This document shows, in pieces, positions 35,137-48,236 of a DNA stretch of 64,000 nt. The notes beneath the pieces are model-generated. The model worked only from the letters and a program-made list of their open reading frames with translations, searched no databases and was not told where the DNA came from. The position numbers were made by a program, and so were the translations under genes. The DNA comes from Acanthacorydalis orientalis. Its lineage: Eukaryota; Arthropoda; Insecta; Megaloptera; Corydalidae. The stretch lies in contig CM068314.1 in NCBI GenBank assembly GCA_034766995.1, positions 31,807,208 to 31,871,207 of the forward strand, read 5' to 3'. Every line of letters starts with the position of its first letter. Position 1 is the stretch's first letter.

Positions 35137-35904
35137 TAATATACATTTTATTAATGTTATATAAAATACTTTTTTGTCATTTAGATTTTACTTCATTGGG
35201 CGTTTGTGTACAGCAGCATATGCGTGTGTATATGTTTAAATTCTACGTATTAATCTTTTAATTTGACACACAATAAAATACAAAATATGGCTGAGTGTTC
35301 TCAAACATTTCTCACCAAGTGCTATAATAGACAATAAAACAGACAGTGTATTTTCATTGTCTGCGTGCAAACCAAGATAAATGGCTCTCATCTTAGCACA
35401 CGAAACGCATTTTCTTTTTTCCAAACTGATATTTACTTCGTGTGGAATATATACCCCTTTGCACAGGTTAGATAGAACAATAGACACGAGAGTGTAATAA
35501 GTGAACATTACTCACACATGCTTGTTTATCTTCAGGTTTTTTTTGCATGCCAGCAACATTCGCATATGTTAGATTCGTCAAAACGAATGATTTATATTAG
35601 AACGCATATTCGTTTCATCACAGACCGGTAAATTTATATAACAGAAGCAAGCGAAAATAAAAGATTTTTTATTAAAATATATAAGAAAATTTATTACTTC
35701 AATTATGTTTTATGTAGATGTACTATAACCAATATTTATCGAATTCATTTTAAGAATATTTGTTGAAATACATATAAATTTTGGGGTTATGATTTCTTTT
35801 CATTAATGAGTTAAAATTATTACGTTTTTGTAATTTATTATAGTTTTTAAAACAGTTTTTTTGAGTACGTGCACTGTAAAAAAAGGATACCAAATTCTAA
35901 ACTG

Positions 35905-35908
<4 letters not shown>

Positions 35909-35971
<63 letters not shown>
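35909..35971. repeat. (AT)n microsatellite
   Basis: About 63 bp of AT. Confidence 0.95.
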
Positions 35972-35974
<3 letters not shown>

Positions 35975-37590
35975 CGTCTATTAATTTATATAATTATTAT
36001 TGCAATTGTATCCATTATATGGATTGTAATATATTTTGCAATTAATTATGTTTTAAGTTTGTCATAAATTTGTTTATTACCATTAATATAAATTTCATTT
36101 TATGAACTATGGAATATTTCATTATTGTGATGATGAGATAACATTATGATATTAAAGTTATAGCTTTATTATATGATATTTAGTTTCTCTACACATTAAA
36201 ATTTGAAATGCTGAACTTCGTTATTTATTCCAACTTTTTTAACTGTGTATATTTCAAAATGTTATAATGTTCATATAAATTGAATATTTTGTATTTTTCC
36301 TTTTAAAATGCATTTATTTACGCTATTTTGTGTAACGTGACTAACCACATTTTGCTCATAGATTCTGAATGATCATAAATTGAAGAAATTAAGTGTGTTG
36401 TTTGTTTTTTGCTTTACAGGTACAAATAACTGTATATTTTCAAATTTTTTTATAAAAAAATACCCTAAAATTGTTTTGTGTACATATATAATCAATCTAA
36501 GAAAAGTATTTAAAAATGCTGTACTTGACTAAATACTGGAAAGAGACCATTCAGGACTTTAAATGTTTATATACTTTTGTTCTTTAGAATTTTTCAGTGT
36601 GATAATTTTAAAACAAGAATGATAGATGAACATACTGTGTTCACTATAGAGTGAATTTTCATATTGCCATTTATATTTTTTCGTTTACCTATTTATTCTC
36701 TTTCGGCATATTGAGCACTATACATCGATTTTTGTCTCCTTATGAGACTCTCTTCTTAGTGATAATAGTAATTCATCTTACTGCCTCTTAAAGTTGTTAT
36801 GAAATAGTTTTAATGTACGCTCTTAACAAATATTGTTTCAAGAGATTCATTTCTATTTTTATTTTAATGTACGATGTTGTGATATGTTCACTATATTTGA
36901 TTTTAATATAATTCAACCATTTATTCCAGTGTTATTTTATAATTGAAAAAATACTGTTTTACACTATTCTAACTTCAAGATTTACTTGTTTTTTCGATTA
37001 TAAATAAGTACTGTTGTTTTTATATAGGGTAGATGGCATTAAACATTTTTATTCTTTTAAAACGTACGAAATTATTATTAGATTGTCTTTGACTGGAATT
37101 GTACTATTACGTATTGATCGATGTTAATTAAATTTTACTACAAATGGACGAATTTCTCTATTACAGTAACCCTTGCTTGTCTAGACTGTATTTCACACAA
37201 ATTACTCTGAAATCAATAAATCAATAATAAAACCGATTACAAAAACACAATACAACATATTGTTGACTGCGACATGTAGAAAACATTTGTAATAAACGCA
37301 ATAATAAACCGTGGAAATATTTAAGTTGCATATACGCACAGTGAGCAAAATAATCACATTCAATTACCGCGGTACAACAGTTTTATCTTCAACATCACAC
37401 AATGACCTAATCTTTTGGAATATATGTTAGTGAAAAAACAGGAAAAAATAAGAGAAAAGAAGTCTTGAGGGTACTTGTACGCGTTTAATCTAGACTTATT
37501 TTACATTTTTTACGAATGTTAGCAAAATTATCATAGCACGAACAACGGAGAGTTAAAGAACATTTTTAAATTAACCGATACATGTACGGT

Positions 37591-37591
<1 letters not shown>

Positions 37592-37651
<60 letters not shown>
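37592..37651. repeat. (AT)n microsatellite
   Basis: About 60 bp, with one GT near the right end. Confidence 0.95.
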
Positions 37652-37652
<1 letters not shown>

Positions 37653-37800
37653 ATGAAAAAACACATTGTTTTAAAAAGAATATTTCATTTTAAATCCTAT
37701 TAGGAATTATAAGAACTACACAAAGAGATATATAGAATGTTACAGTTTTATTTCAGTAATTAATGGTGCTATTTCAAATATGTATCTACCTACCTACCGT

Positions 37801-37803
<3 letters not shown>

Positions 37804-37886
<83 letters not shown>

Positions 37887-37913
37887 TAGATAGATAGATA
37901 GATATAGATATAT
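37804..37913. repeat. Compound (AT)n-(GATA)n microsatellite
   Basis: About 80 bp of AT with one AATA slip, followed by about five GATA units and further TA. Confidence 0.95.
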
Positions 37914-38045
37914 TTATAAGTAGATTTACAATATGAAACATTAACATGTGAATAAAACCTAGTCTGAATTTGTGACCTAAGTAAAGATCCTGATTCATAC
38001 TTTGATTGTTTTATATGAAATAATCCCCATCCCCTCACATTGTCA

Positions 38046-38460
38046 CTACATGATAGCGTATAGTGTTCAAGTTACAACCACGATAAACGACCACGACTCG
38101 TGCTGCCCTCAACATGGCGCGCCGGATTTAAAATATATTCATAGAATTACGAGGTTATGAAGGCGAGGATTTACTACGCCGAACTATTACCCAAGCCGGG
38201 CTTTATGTAGCTGTATCTTGTTACTGTTATGAATATATTTTACTGTTTGCGTGCATGTGGGGGAACTGTGGAGACCACGTTGTGTATTATATAATATACA
38301 CACGCGGAAGGGCGGCGGGCGGCTCAACACATTCTCTATATTTTTACGCGGAGTGGAAGTGATGATGGGATATGAAAATAAAGGCACTGTTCCATAAACG
38401 TATAACGCTCTGGTTAGATGCTGTATTGTGAAAAATATAAACTTCGTCTTCAGTACGCAC
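38046..38460. other. GC-richer island, no gene recognised
   Basis: About 400 bp with many CpG dinucleotides (for example GGCGCGCCGG at 38117 and GGGCGGCGGGCGG near 38312) in AT-rich surroundings. The 103-residue minus-strand frame here shows no family features. Such islands in insect genomes often mark promoters or exons of non-coding transcripts, but nothing decisive is visible. Confidence 0.4.
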
Positions 38461-38686
38461 ATATATAACACACGAACGTGACTTATTTCTTGTAACATTT
38501 TTGATTATTTTAATATTGCTGTATGTGTGTTTGCATATCTTTTTTAGTAAGCTGAAGTTTTCAAACTTACAAGCACGTGATAGTAATAGTCACAAGTTTA
38601 TATTAAATTTGCGTGTGAAATATTTCATGTTTACACTAATCCTTTCTACTTGTCTATTTAAAGATTGTATTTGAGTTCAATTATAG

Positions 38687-38687
<1 letters not shown>

Positions 38688-38731
<44 letters not shown>

Positions 38732-38760
38732 CACACATATATACACGCACACACATACAC
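38688..38760. repeat. (AT)n-(CA)n array at the left edge of a transposon
   Basis: About 39 bp of AT followed by irregular CA/TA repeats that end exactly where the element at 38761 begins. Confidence 0.9.
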
Positions 38761-39626
38761 AGGGTGTTTGAATGAATTTCAGACGATTTTGTTTTATAAT
38801 AATTTTTATTTTTTATGGATCGTTTATTTAACTAATAGCATTAACTATGAAAAATGATATGAACCATATGACCGCCTCTGGTCGCGTTAAAAATACAGGC
38901 TTTTTCAATCACGTTTTCCATGAATTTTCCGTGTATTTTTGATGTTTTTTGAGCGATTTCTTGCTAAATATTGTCCTTAAGCTGTTAAATTTTTACTGGC
39001 TTGTTAGCGTAGACCTCTTCCTTTAAATACCTGCAAAGAAAATAATCTGGCGCAGTAAAATCAGGTAAAAGAGGTGGCCAATCGAAGTGACTAAATTTTG
39101 AAATTGTTCGGTCAGGAAATGCATCGTGCAAAATTTGCATCGTAGGGCGAACTGTATGCGATGCGGCAGCGTTCCTTTCAAACCACATGCACTGTAGATC
39201 TCGATCATTAATTTCTGGCATCAAGAAGTTTTTTCAACATCACGTGATATGGTTTATCAATGACAGTAACGTTTTCATTATCATCTTCAAAACAAAAATT
39301 GTGTTATACTACCAGGCCAAATTACATATCAGTCACTTTACGAGGGTGAAGAGGTTGTTCATGGATCAGTCTTGGGTTTTTCAATCCTCAATAACGCCTA
39401 TTTTGTTTGTTTACATATCCACGCATGTTGCAATAAACTTCGTCACACATAACTAAATTTTCAAAAAAAATTGGGATCGTTAATATTGACTTGTAACACT
39501 TTATTACTCCAATCTATTGTTACGTTAAACTTTCCATAATGAATTGCCTGCATCCAAACTACATCACTGTCCAATTATAACTGACAACTACACAACAAAC
39601 AAAATGGCAGCAAAACAAAGTTCAAA

Positions 39627-39632
<6 letters not shown>
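38761..39632 (-). mobile_element. Decayed Tc1/mariner-superfamily element inside TA repeats
   Basis: The left end starts AGGGTGTTTGAATGAATTTC after ACAC. The right end, read inward on the minus strand, is ACAGAATGTTTGAACTTTG, an imperfect inverted copy. Both sides abut TA-rich microsatellites. The interior keeps a broken transposase on the minus strand. At about 870 bp the element is shorter than an intact copy, and the N-terminal part is gone. Confidence 0.65.
38836..39495 (-). pseudogene. Transposase pseudogene, DDE superfamily
   Basis: Read on the minus strand from 39495 downward: CDEVYCNMRGYVNKQNRR, LIHEQPLHPRKVT, then a longer open stretch (39224-38985) with QCMWFERNAAASHTVR, HFDWPPLLPDFTAPDYFLCR and EEVYANKPVK, then ENVIEKACIFNATRGGHM. 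The order is that of a widespread insect transposase with the YVNKQN motif. Stops and frame changes occur throughout, and the QQDGA-type catalytic motif reads ERNAA, so it is dead. Confidence 0.8.
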
Positions 39633-39684
<52 letters not shown>

Positions 39685-39685
39685 A
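39633..39685. repeat. Compound (AT)n-(GT)n microsatellite
   Basis: About 34 bp of AT followed by about 18 bp of GT, abutting the right end of the transposon. Confidence 0.95.
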
Positions 39686-41374
39686 TGTTCTACGAAAAAT
39701 ATTTTTTATTAGAAAAACTAAAATATTATTTTGTATAATGAATTAAAAAAAGTTTTGCTTTGAAATGAAACCAACCGATAATAATATCATTTGGTGTACA
39801 GAATTTCCAAGCAAAAATTATTAAAGTTTACATATTTTATTTATTAAAATATTATGTATATATTCAAACAAATTGATTTAAATTCAAAATATTATTTGTT
39901 ATTTTACATGTGTAATCACTTTCTTAAGTTTATTTTTGTTGGCTACGGCAAACGTATGTCTTCACATTAATGTTTATTATTCCTGGTAGCATTTCAGTAT
40001 CTTTCAATATACTTTGATACAATCTTATGTTCGTCACTCACTGCTGTTAAATTGTGAAAAAAATGTAAATGTGAATACAGAAAATAAATTTCATTTTAAA
40101 GTATGTTTATAACATAGTGATTATTGAATAATGAGTTTTATGATTTGCAATTTTCAAAAAAACTGTTAATGACAGTCATTAAACTATTCTTTATAAACTT
40201 TTTTGTTTTTTAGTGTTTTATTAAAATACTCATATTTAATAAATTTTTGAATTGGTCTGTAAATAAAAAGTACCTATTTTTATCTCGATTGATTTCTTAA
40301 TTTGGCAGAATTTTTTTTAGTAAATAGTAAAACATTGACCTTTTTTGTTCATAATATTAATGAAGTTTTTCTTCAAATGTAGTCTGATGTGTAATGATAT
40401 TAAAAAAATATTTTCCAGTTTAATAAGACTCAAAAGATTAACATTCCGCTATTTTGGAACTAATTTTTCTCTGATAGAATACTGTTTGATGATATAGTTA
40501 TCGTATTTTGGTGTATTGTTCCATTAGTACATAAATAACTATATGTTTTCTAATTTAGCTAATATTAGTCTATTTAACAATGATACATTTTTATTACTTT
40601 TATTATAAATTTATTAAAACAATTAAATTTTGAAATTTGTAAAAATATGTTTTAATAAAATTTACATGTTTGCTTAAATGTATCGAAATTTTTAAACTAA
40701 CATTTCACATATTATCAATTTATGCGTTAAAAAACTATTTTAGACAATATTAAAAAATAAATTTAATTGATTATCTAATAAACCCTTTTTTATATACATA
40801 CTTGATGAAAAAATGTGTATGTTATATGTATTTAAGAGAAAACTATTCAAATGATCAAGTATTTGTTTTATACGTGCTTATTTATAATAATGTTTTATCA
40901 AAGAATAAGGTGAACTTAATAAAATAAACAATATTCGAAAATATGTTTCACTATATGAAAATAATAAATAACATAAAATATAATAAATATACAAAATATA
41001 TTTGTATAGTATAAAAATGGGTCAAATATTATTTCATTGTGAATTAAATTTATTGATTGACACAAAAATTAATAAATAACTAAAAAATTATTAAACTCTT
41101 TTCGAAATTAATATAATGAAACCAGTAACTATAATATCAGAATGGAAAAATTGAAAAAAAAAGTACTGTACATATTTTGAGAAGTAATATCTCGATTATG
41201 ATAAAATTTTATTGACTGATACGTAAAACACGATTTTTCCATTAGAAGGTTATCAGTTAATTAATGATAATGTGTATTGCTTTTAAGCACGGAAAAATAT
41301 TGATGACTGAATTTATTTTAAGGTAATGGCATATATCATTTATGTCGTTGGAGGATGCATATTATGGGTGTTTG

Positions 41375-41419
<45 letters not shown>

Positions 41420-41702
41420 TCTATTAAACACATTGATATCTAATAAAAAAATGATAAAAATTTTAAATATATATCAATGTAATATAAAATATATTTTTCT
41501 TATAAAATTAAAATATTTTTTGTTGGTGGAATTTTTAATATATTATCGTTTAACTTAGTATAATTTCTCTAATTGAATCAGCCATTTCAAAAACTACATA
41601 AGTCATGTTTTTTCAAAATTGTTTTTTTTTTGTCGAAATTAGGTCATTGAGTGTAGCCTCATATTCAGTATAAAAATTATATTAGCTACGTTGTACCTAG
41701 CT
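39686..41702. other. AT-rich DNA, no gene seen
   Basis: No coding frame or repeat of note except an (AT)n array at 41379-41414. Confidence 0.55.
41379..41414. repeat. (AT)n microsatellite
   Basis: About 36 bp of TA. Confidence 0.95.
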
Positions 41703-41921
41703 GTCGAATCTGATTACACCATTGCAGAGCTATTGCAAAAAAGCATATGGATCGAAAATTTCGATAAAGTATAAGAAATAGACAATTTAAAACAAGTGAA
41801 AGATAGCATCTTGGAGGACCATATGTCATTTTACAACAAAATATTCAGATGGTCAACCGAAGAAATGGAAGAAACTTTGCTAGAATCCGATGGTGAATAT
41901 GATGATGCACCTTCATATTAG
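41703..41921 (+). pseudogene. Unrecognised coding remnant with one internal stop
   Basis: A plus-strand frame of 72 codons has protein-like composition: VESDYTIAELLQKSIWIENF, then one TAA after DKV, then EIDNLKQVKDSILEDHMSFY and an acidic end ESDGEYDDAPSY before TAG. The acidic, charged composition differs from the surrounding AT-rich random frames. It could be the last exon of a retroposed or transposon gene. I do not recognise the family. Confidence 0.4.
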
Positions 41922-42470
41922 ATAAGCGAGATACATATTTGTGTGCTATAATATAATATTTTTTTAATAAATAATCATAATATGAAAATCTTTTTTAAAC
42001 AATTTATTTTGCATTTAATACTATTCTTTTTGATTTTTTTCATATATTAAAGTTTCATAGGCCAGTAACTATTAAGCAACTAACAAATTGAAGGCTTAAA
42101 ACATATTAACAAAGATAATTTTTAAAAAATCTTATTATTTTTGTATTATGCAGTTTTTATTGAATCCTATAAAATTTAGATTCTGTGAATTATGTAGTTT
42201 TTCAAATAACTGATTCAGTTAGTATAAGAGTCTTATATTTTTCCAATAGATCATTGCATATAAAATATTAAATTTTTCGTAATATTTTAAATTATTATAA
42301 TTTTATTAAAAATGGAAATTCTTAGTCAAAAAAAGTATTAACAAATTCAATATATTTTTTCTATGAAATACATTTAAAATAATACTTCTTGTATTAAAGA
42401 CTTAACTTCTTATGTTAAGCGATATATGTTACCAAAGGACTTTTAACCGATATTTCATTGTTGAATGTCT
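41922..42470. other. AT-rich DNA, nothing recognised
   Basis: No coding frame, inverted repeat or transposon piece could be identified. Confidence 0.5.
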
Positions 42471-42795
42471 TTTTAGATAATAATAAATCCACATTTCTTA
42501 ACAAGAGGGATAATTGATGACTGATTTCTCTAAATATCGTGTATAATTTTCATATAATAACTAGTGCTATTTTTGGCCCCTACTTATTGAAATATATGGT
42601 TGAGCATTGTTATGAAGTAGTATAACGCCTTGCCTATTGTTTAGTGTAGTCTGTTTCTTGCATAATTTTTCATCAATGTGTTAAAAGGCAGCTCAATACT
42701 CTGCATTTATGATTTCATCAGTTTTAGAACGACTAATATATAGATCAACTGTAAAATATTAAACAGTGACCACTAGTTTAGTCAAGTGAAGAATT
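42471..42795 (-). pseudogene. mariner transposase remnant
   Basis: On the minus strand, in shifting frames, the pieces VVTV-YFTVDLYISRSK, INAEY, KKLCKKQTTLNNRQGVILLH and NNAQPYIS match the region around the second catalytic Asp (LHDNARPH) of mariner transposases; here that Asp is replaced by Asn. No terminal inverted repeats were found. Confidence 0.6.
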
Positions 42796-43809
42796 GATAC
42801 GTTTTTCTGTGTTTTATTGTTAAAACATTGAACATATTGTTAATAACTGTTATCGAGGATCAATTTTCATCACGCATTAAAACTATGAAAAGGAGATTCT
42901 TCATATTTCATGTGAGAATGAAACAAATACACAATTAACTTTATTAATATATTTAACAATAATCATATTAGTTTAGTGGTTTTGTTTCGAGAAAAAATAA
43001 AAAAAACATTTAATTTAATTCAATGTTTAAAATTCAAAATATCAACTAATTTGTACAGTTGCATTTTATTTCCAGCATGTATACAACTAATTAAATATGC
43101 AGTATTCCATTTATTATTTACGATATGTAAAAACGATATGACTTAATTCATTCACTCATAAATTATGACGTAATTCATTCACGAGTCAAAACAGAAAAAA
43201 AGCATTAAATTTGATTACTTATTTGGTTAGTATGCATCTAAGTATTTGTTTTTTTTTTCCTTAAGGAAAATGGAATCTTTTCAATCAGATTACATAAATA
43301 CAAACAGCGGAATCACGGTCTCATCGCCTTAAGTTATTATCTCAATATTCTACTCCCATGAGATATGACCAAGCCCGGCCACAAATCTGACATGTCTTGC
43401 AGACCGATTTGACACTTTCTGTTGTTCATTTTAACGAAACTAAACGGATTGAATTCAAGTCACGTTCGCTATAGACCTGCCAAAATCGAAATTGGTTTCA
43501 ATAACGTTTCGTTTTATGTCATCGGTAATGGTCTTTACAAGTACTGCTTTAGATATTCGATATCTGTCTTTCAAGTTACAATACGTCATTACTTGAATAC
43601 CAATCAGTGAAAATATATAAAACACCTTCAGGGAAAAAAATCATTCGATTTCCACTTTGATGTAACTCTGAACTTATTGGTAGCTTGAAACAAAGCAGCG
43701 TGCTTTCAAAGCGAATTTATTGAATTATGTATTGTATAAAATGAATCTACGGCACAATATAACTCTAATAATAGTTGCGTTCCTTTTATATTGTCTTTTG
43801 TTCTGTAGG

Positions 43810-43810
<1 letters not shown>

Positions 43811-43891
<81 letters not shown>

Positions 43892-43943
43892 TTTATAGAA
43901 GATGATATGTTTTGTAGTATATATATATATATATATATATATA
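43811..43943. repeat. (AT)n arrays
   Basis: A 76-bp AT array with one CAT interruption (43811-43886) is followed after 33 bp by a second tract (43919-43943). Confidence 0.95.
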
Positions 43944-45311
43944 TGTAGAGAAAGAGGAGGAGGATTTTTTTTTAAAATTGACCAATGGACTCAATTAAAA
44001 AATGAATAAAAAGGTATTGATATAAATTGCTTTGTCTTAGAGATGAGGATGGTAGATTTTATACATACAACTATCGATTGCATGTATAATAAAACTTCAA
44101 ATTCATTGCTAAATTTGTATATTAGCAGATGGAATTTTTTAAGTTGTTTTATATTTATTTGTATATATGTAAGCTATAAATATATACGGATGTACATATG
44201 TATTGAATAATGCTCTCAAAATATTGTTTAGGGTAATTTAATATTAGTGTAAATTAATATTGATTAGGGTAATTAATAATACAGAAAAAGGTACTTATTA
44301 AATTTATATAAATTTATGATTTCTATCTTCTACTGTAATATAAATTGAAATTTCCAGGTTAATATCGTACGAGAAAACAAATGTAACATTCTTAAAAATG
44401 TTTTTAAATATTATCGTTTATATAAGGTGATTCAACTTATGATTCCAAACAAAAGTATTAAAAAAAACGCAAAAATTTAAAAAATATGTTATCCCTCATT
44501 CAGTATTTTAATTCAATTGTATTTTAGTATTGAATTGAACTAAAATACTAAATAAAAAATAATATGACTTTTCTCAACCCCTACTCCCCCTTTTATTACT
44601 TTCATGTGGAAGCCTAAATTTAATCACCTATATCTATTGTGACTCGTTATCGTTTTTGTTTACCGTGCTTGCATGAGTTTGAAATCTTGGAAAAATCGAT
44701 TTTTTTTGCATATTATTAAAGTTTAAAGTCTTATTTATCAAAAAGAGTTTTATCGTAATTCCAAGAATTCCCTGAGATACAGCGAACCTACACTTTTCAA
44801 AACGATTCAAAAACTATTTATCTGATTAGCTTGAATTTTGACTGAACATTATTAATATCATTCTCTATCGAATAATTGGATGATTTTTTGATATGCGTTT
44901 CCATTTATTAATAATAAACAATAATATGAGTCAAAAAATCGACCTTTTTTCAAACGGCTGCCATTTTTGAAATTTTCAAAATTTCAAAAAAGTATCCAGT
45001 CATACCAGAATTCTTACATTATACTATAAGTACATTCTGTTTTTGGTGTCAGATCAATGCAGATGCTGAAATCGTGTACACCGATTGGCCATGCAGCAGG
45101 TGCAGTTCTTTAATTTATTTATAATATCTGCATAGTTTGTAAAAAATTTCAAAAAAAAAAATTAAAAGAGGTTGTTAAGGACATGTATTTAATGTGTATA
45201 AAATTTCAAACCTATAACATTAATGCCCACGTAAAAAAATATATATCAAAAATCATACTACTTTTCGAACGGCAAACAAGAAAGACCCTTTTTGTTCCAA
45301 ATGCAATTATG

Positions 45312-45312
<1 letters not shown>

Positions 45313-45343
<31 letters not shown>
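45313..45343. repeat. (AT)n microsatellite
   Basis: About 31 bp of AT. Confidence 0.9.
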
Positions 45344-45348
<5 letters not shown>

Positions 45349-45856
45349 AATATATAAAAAATATTTGGATGACTTTCAATTCATTTAAAATAATTACAGT
45401 GGTAAAACTGTACTTTTTTTAATTAATTCTTGATTTCTTTATGTAAGTACGGGTAACCTTGTAGTGTCTGTTTTAAACATTATAATTGACAATCATATCT
45501 GATAACTTTTTCATGTTTCGATGTTAGTTCATACGCGATGTAAATAATTCACATTTTCTTGTGAGTTAGTATTCGAAGTCAAGATGCATCTGAGCGCGTT
45601 TTGTACATGCCCTACTTTTGCGAAACTTGGCAAATAACTGCTGTACTATGTTACGATGTGATACGTGAGTGCTTGAAAACTTTTCCGTAAATAGTCATTG
45701 CAATCTCCTTTGTATACAGTGTAAAGTATTTTTTTTCCAAATTTGTTTTTGTTAAATAATTTATTACTTTTCGATCTTATTTCTGACTTGTTTGCTTTTT
45801 ATGAGCGACACAAATATACTTTATAAAGCTGTACTTTTTGTAACAGTATTTGTGGT

Positions 45857-45858
<2 letters not shown>

Positions 45859-45892
<34 letters not shown>
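45859..45892. repeat. (AT)n microsatellite
   Basis: About 34 bp of TA. Confidence 0.9.
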
Positions 45893-45894
<2 letters not shown>

Positions 45895-47598
45895 TAATAA
45901 CAATCCACTTGTTATGATAGAAATTGTATATGATGTTTTAACGTTTTTAACCCATTCAGATTCTTTGAGCATAATTATGCACACTTATTTTGAAGTTTCC
46001 TAATATCTATATTAATTATTTGACAGCAATTCAACATGTGTCCTTGAAGACAAACTAATTATAATAAATAATAGTCTCTAAGGAATCATTTTCACAACGC
46101 TTTATACTTATTGTGTCGAATTATGTCCATGCCGTAAAACTATGAAAAATCAATAAAAAAATATAAAAAAAAATATTTTTATCTTAGTTAAACTCCTATC
46201 ACCTACAATCGAAAGAAAAATATTTTTTTCTCGACAGATTGGTGTAAAATTTTGTAAATTAAACTTAAGAAGGTTGGAAATTTTAGTATTTATTGTAAAA
46301 ACAGCCAAAGAGCCATTATTATTATTTATTTTTAAAATATAAAATTCACTTTAATTTAACAAAGACAGTGTCGGACAAATGAAAATGCAAATATTATTAT
46401 TAAAAATATTAATAGAAAAATTGTAATAATTTTTATTAATTTTTAGTAAATACTTTTTAAAATGTATACACTTTTTAATATTTTTCACATTTTTGAATAC
46501 AAAGGATAATATTTTTTACTGTATCGTTATATATAATACTATACCTATTCTCAAGGAAAATAATGATTTTCCTGTAGAATAAGAAAACTGATAAATGAAA
46601 AAAATGTATTACCTTTATTGAACATTGAATTAAGTAATTATTTTTTTAAAAACTCTCAAATAAAGCTTGCATTTATCAAAAAATTTAATAAGAATGGTTC
46701 TTACTGATGTTTTCAATTATTATTAATATAAATATCATAAATTTGAGTAATTCTTGTCTACATGGTGTTTTTGACTTATACAACAGTCATTTAAATAATA
46801 AATATGAACAAAATATTTCATGTCTGCGTTTTAAGTGAATACATTCAAAAATAGCTAAAACCATTTGTTCGATAACAAGAGTGATAAACAGTTTAATTTA
46901 ATCTGTTTATTTACTGAAGTATTAAGAACCAGTGTCCTCTCGTGGATTCGTATTTTCGTGTACGTCCGAGTGATTTCATAAAAGCGGACTATGGCGAAAA
47001 TAATGTAGGGGAAGGTCAACTTCGTCGAACAGAAGTAATCGCTTCTTCGTCTTTTTCTGATTTTTCTTATTGATTATTGGCAACTAATGAACAGGAAAAA
47101 AGAACGTCTCTGACAATTATTCGAGAGGAAAAAATAAAATAAAGCAAAAACAACGTCCGGATTACAAACGATATTGAATCAATATACATATTTATTAGCA
47201 AATGGATTAAATGTGCTTTGTTTATAAAACACGTAAGTGGATTTAATATGGCCTTAATTAATTTATTTATATTGAAATAAAAAAAAAATATGTTACCAGA
47301 TTAATTTAAATCTCAAGTATTTTAAACCATTCATAGTTGTAGTGCTGAAAAATTAGTTTTGATATATATATATATACATATATATTCAGTATCAAAAATA
47401 CGTAATACATATCAAATTTTATTAAAACGAAGAAGGGATTGGCTCAATGAAAGATAAAGGTCGTCTGTATAGGTGGTCTGTATACAAAAGAAATATTTTC
47501 AGACTTGTAAATGGATTAATTAGTTAATCAAAAAATGATGATTTTTAAAATATGTGATATTTGTTTAATTTAAAATGATTCCGGTTTGTGGTTGTATT

Positions 47599-47699
<101 letters not shown>

Positions 47700-47889
47700 G
47701 GGCTCGTAAAAAATCCGTTTTAATTAGCGTTTTTCGTACGACAATTTACAACGCCACGACACGAAACACTTAAGAATGTGACTATTTTTTTTTACCAGGT
47801 AACATTGAAAGTAATCGATCAGTGCCGTAGAATGAAAATATTTTACAATATTATTTAGTTATATAGAATGTGCGTTATTCGCAGAAATA

Positions 47890-47910
47890 GACACACGTAC
47901 ACACACACAC

Positions 47911-47951
<41 letters not shown>
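47890..47951. repeat. Compound (CA)n-(AT)n microsatellite
   Basis: About 20 bp of CA followed by about 40 bp of AT. Confidence 0.95.
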
Positions 47952-47954
<3 letters not shown>

Positions 47955-48236
47955 ATAATTTTAAATTTAATAGTTTTTTTGTATTATGTAGGTTGTTAAA
48001 ACATTTTCTTATTGTATATATAGTATGATAAAAAAATTTCTGAATTGTTTTATATTATGAAAGTAAGAAATAATAATTTGAGGTGTATTTCGGAAGAACA
48101 AAGAGCTAACGACAGTTTCTGTCTAGAAGTAATGTAGAAAACATTCATATCAGATCCGAATTAATCCAACGCTTGTGCATAACTTCTTTGGTTATACTTT
48201 TTTATTTAACAAAATAACAGACCAGCATAATAATTA

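Larger units (their letters stand above)
34875..38045. other. Gene-poor AT-rich stretch
   Basis: No gene supported. Four microsatellite blocks are listed separately. The open frame at 35508-35236 (minus, 90 aa) has no recognisable features. Confidence 0.5.

Noticed and set aside
35236..35508. 90-residue minus-strand frame with a few cysteines
   Set aside because: No recognisable domain, and codon composition follows the local AT bias.
38187..38498. 103-residue minus-strand frame
   Set aside because: It lies in the GC-rich island, has no domain, signal or conserved motif, and its length is expected where stop codons are rarer.
44410..45140. Stretch that looks like an old dispersed repeat
   Set aside because: No terminal repeats, coding remnant or internal duplication could be shown without genome-wide comparison.
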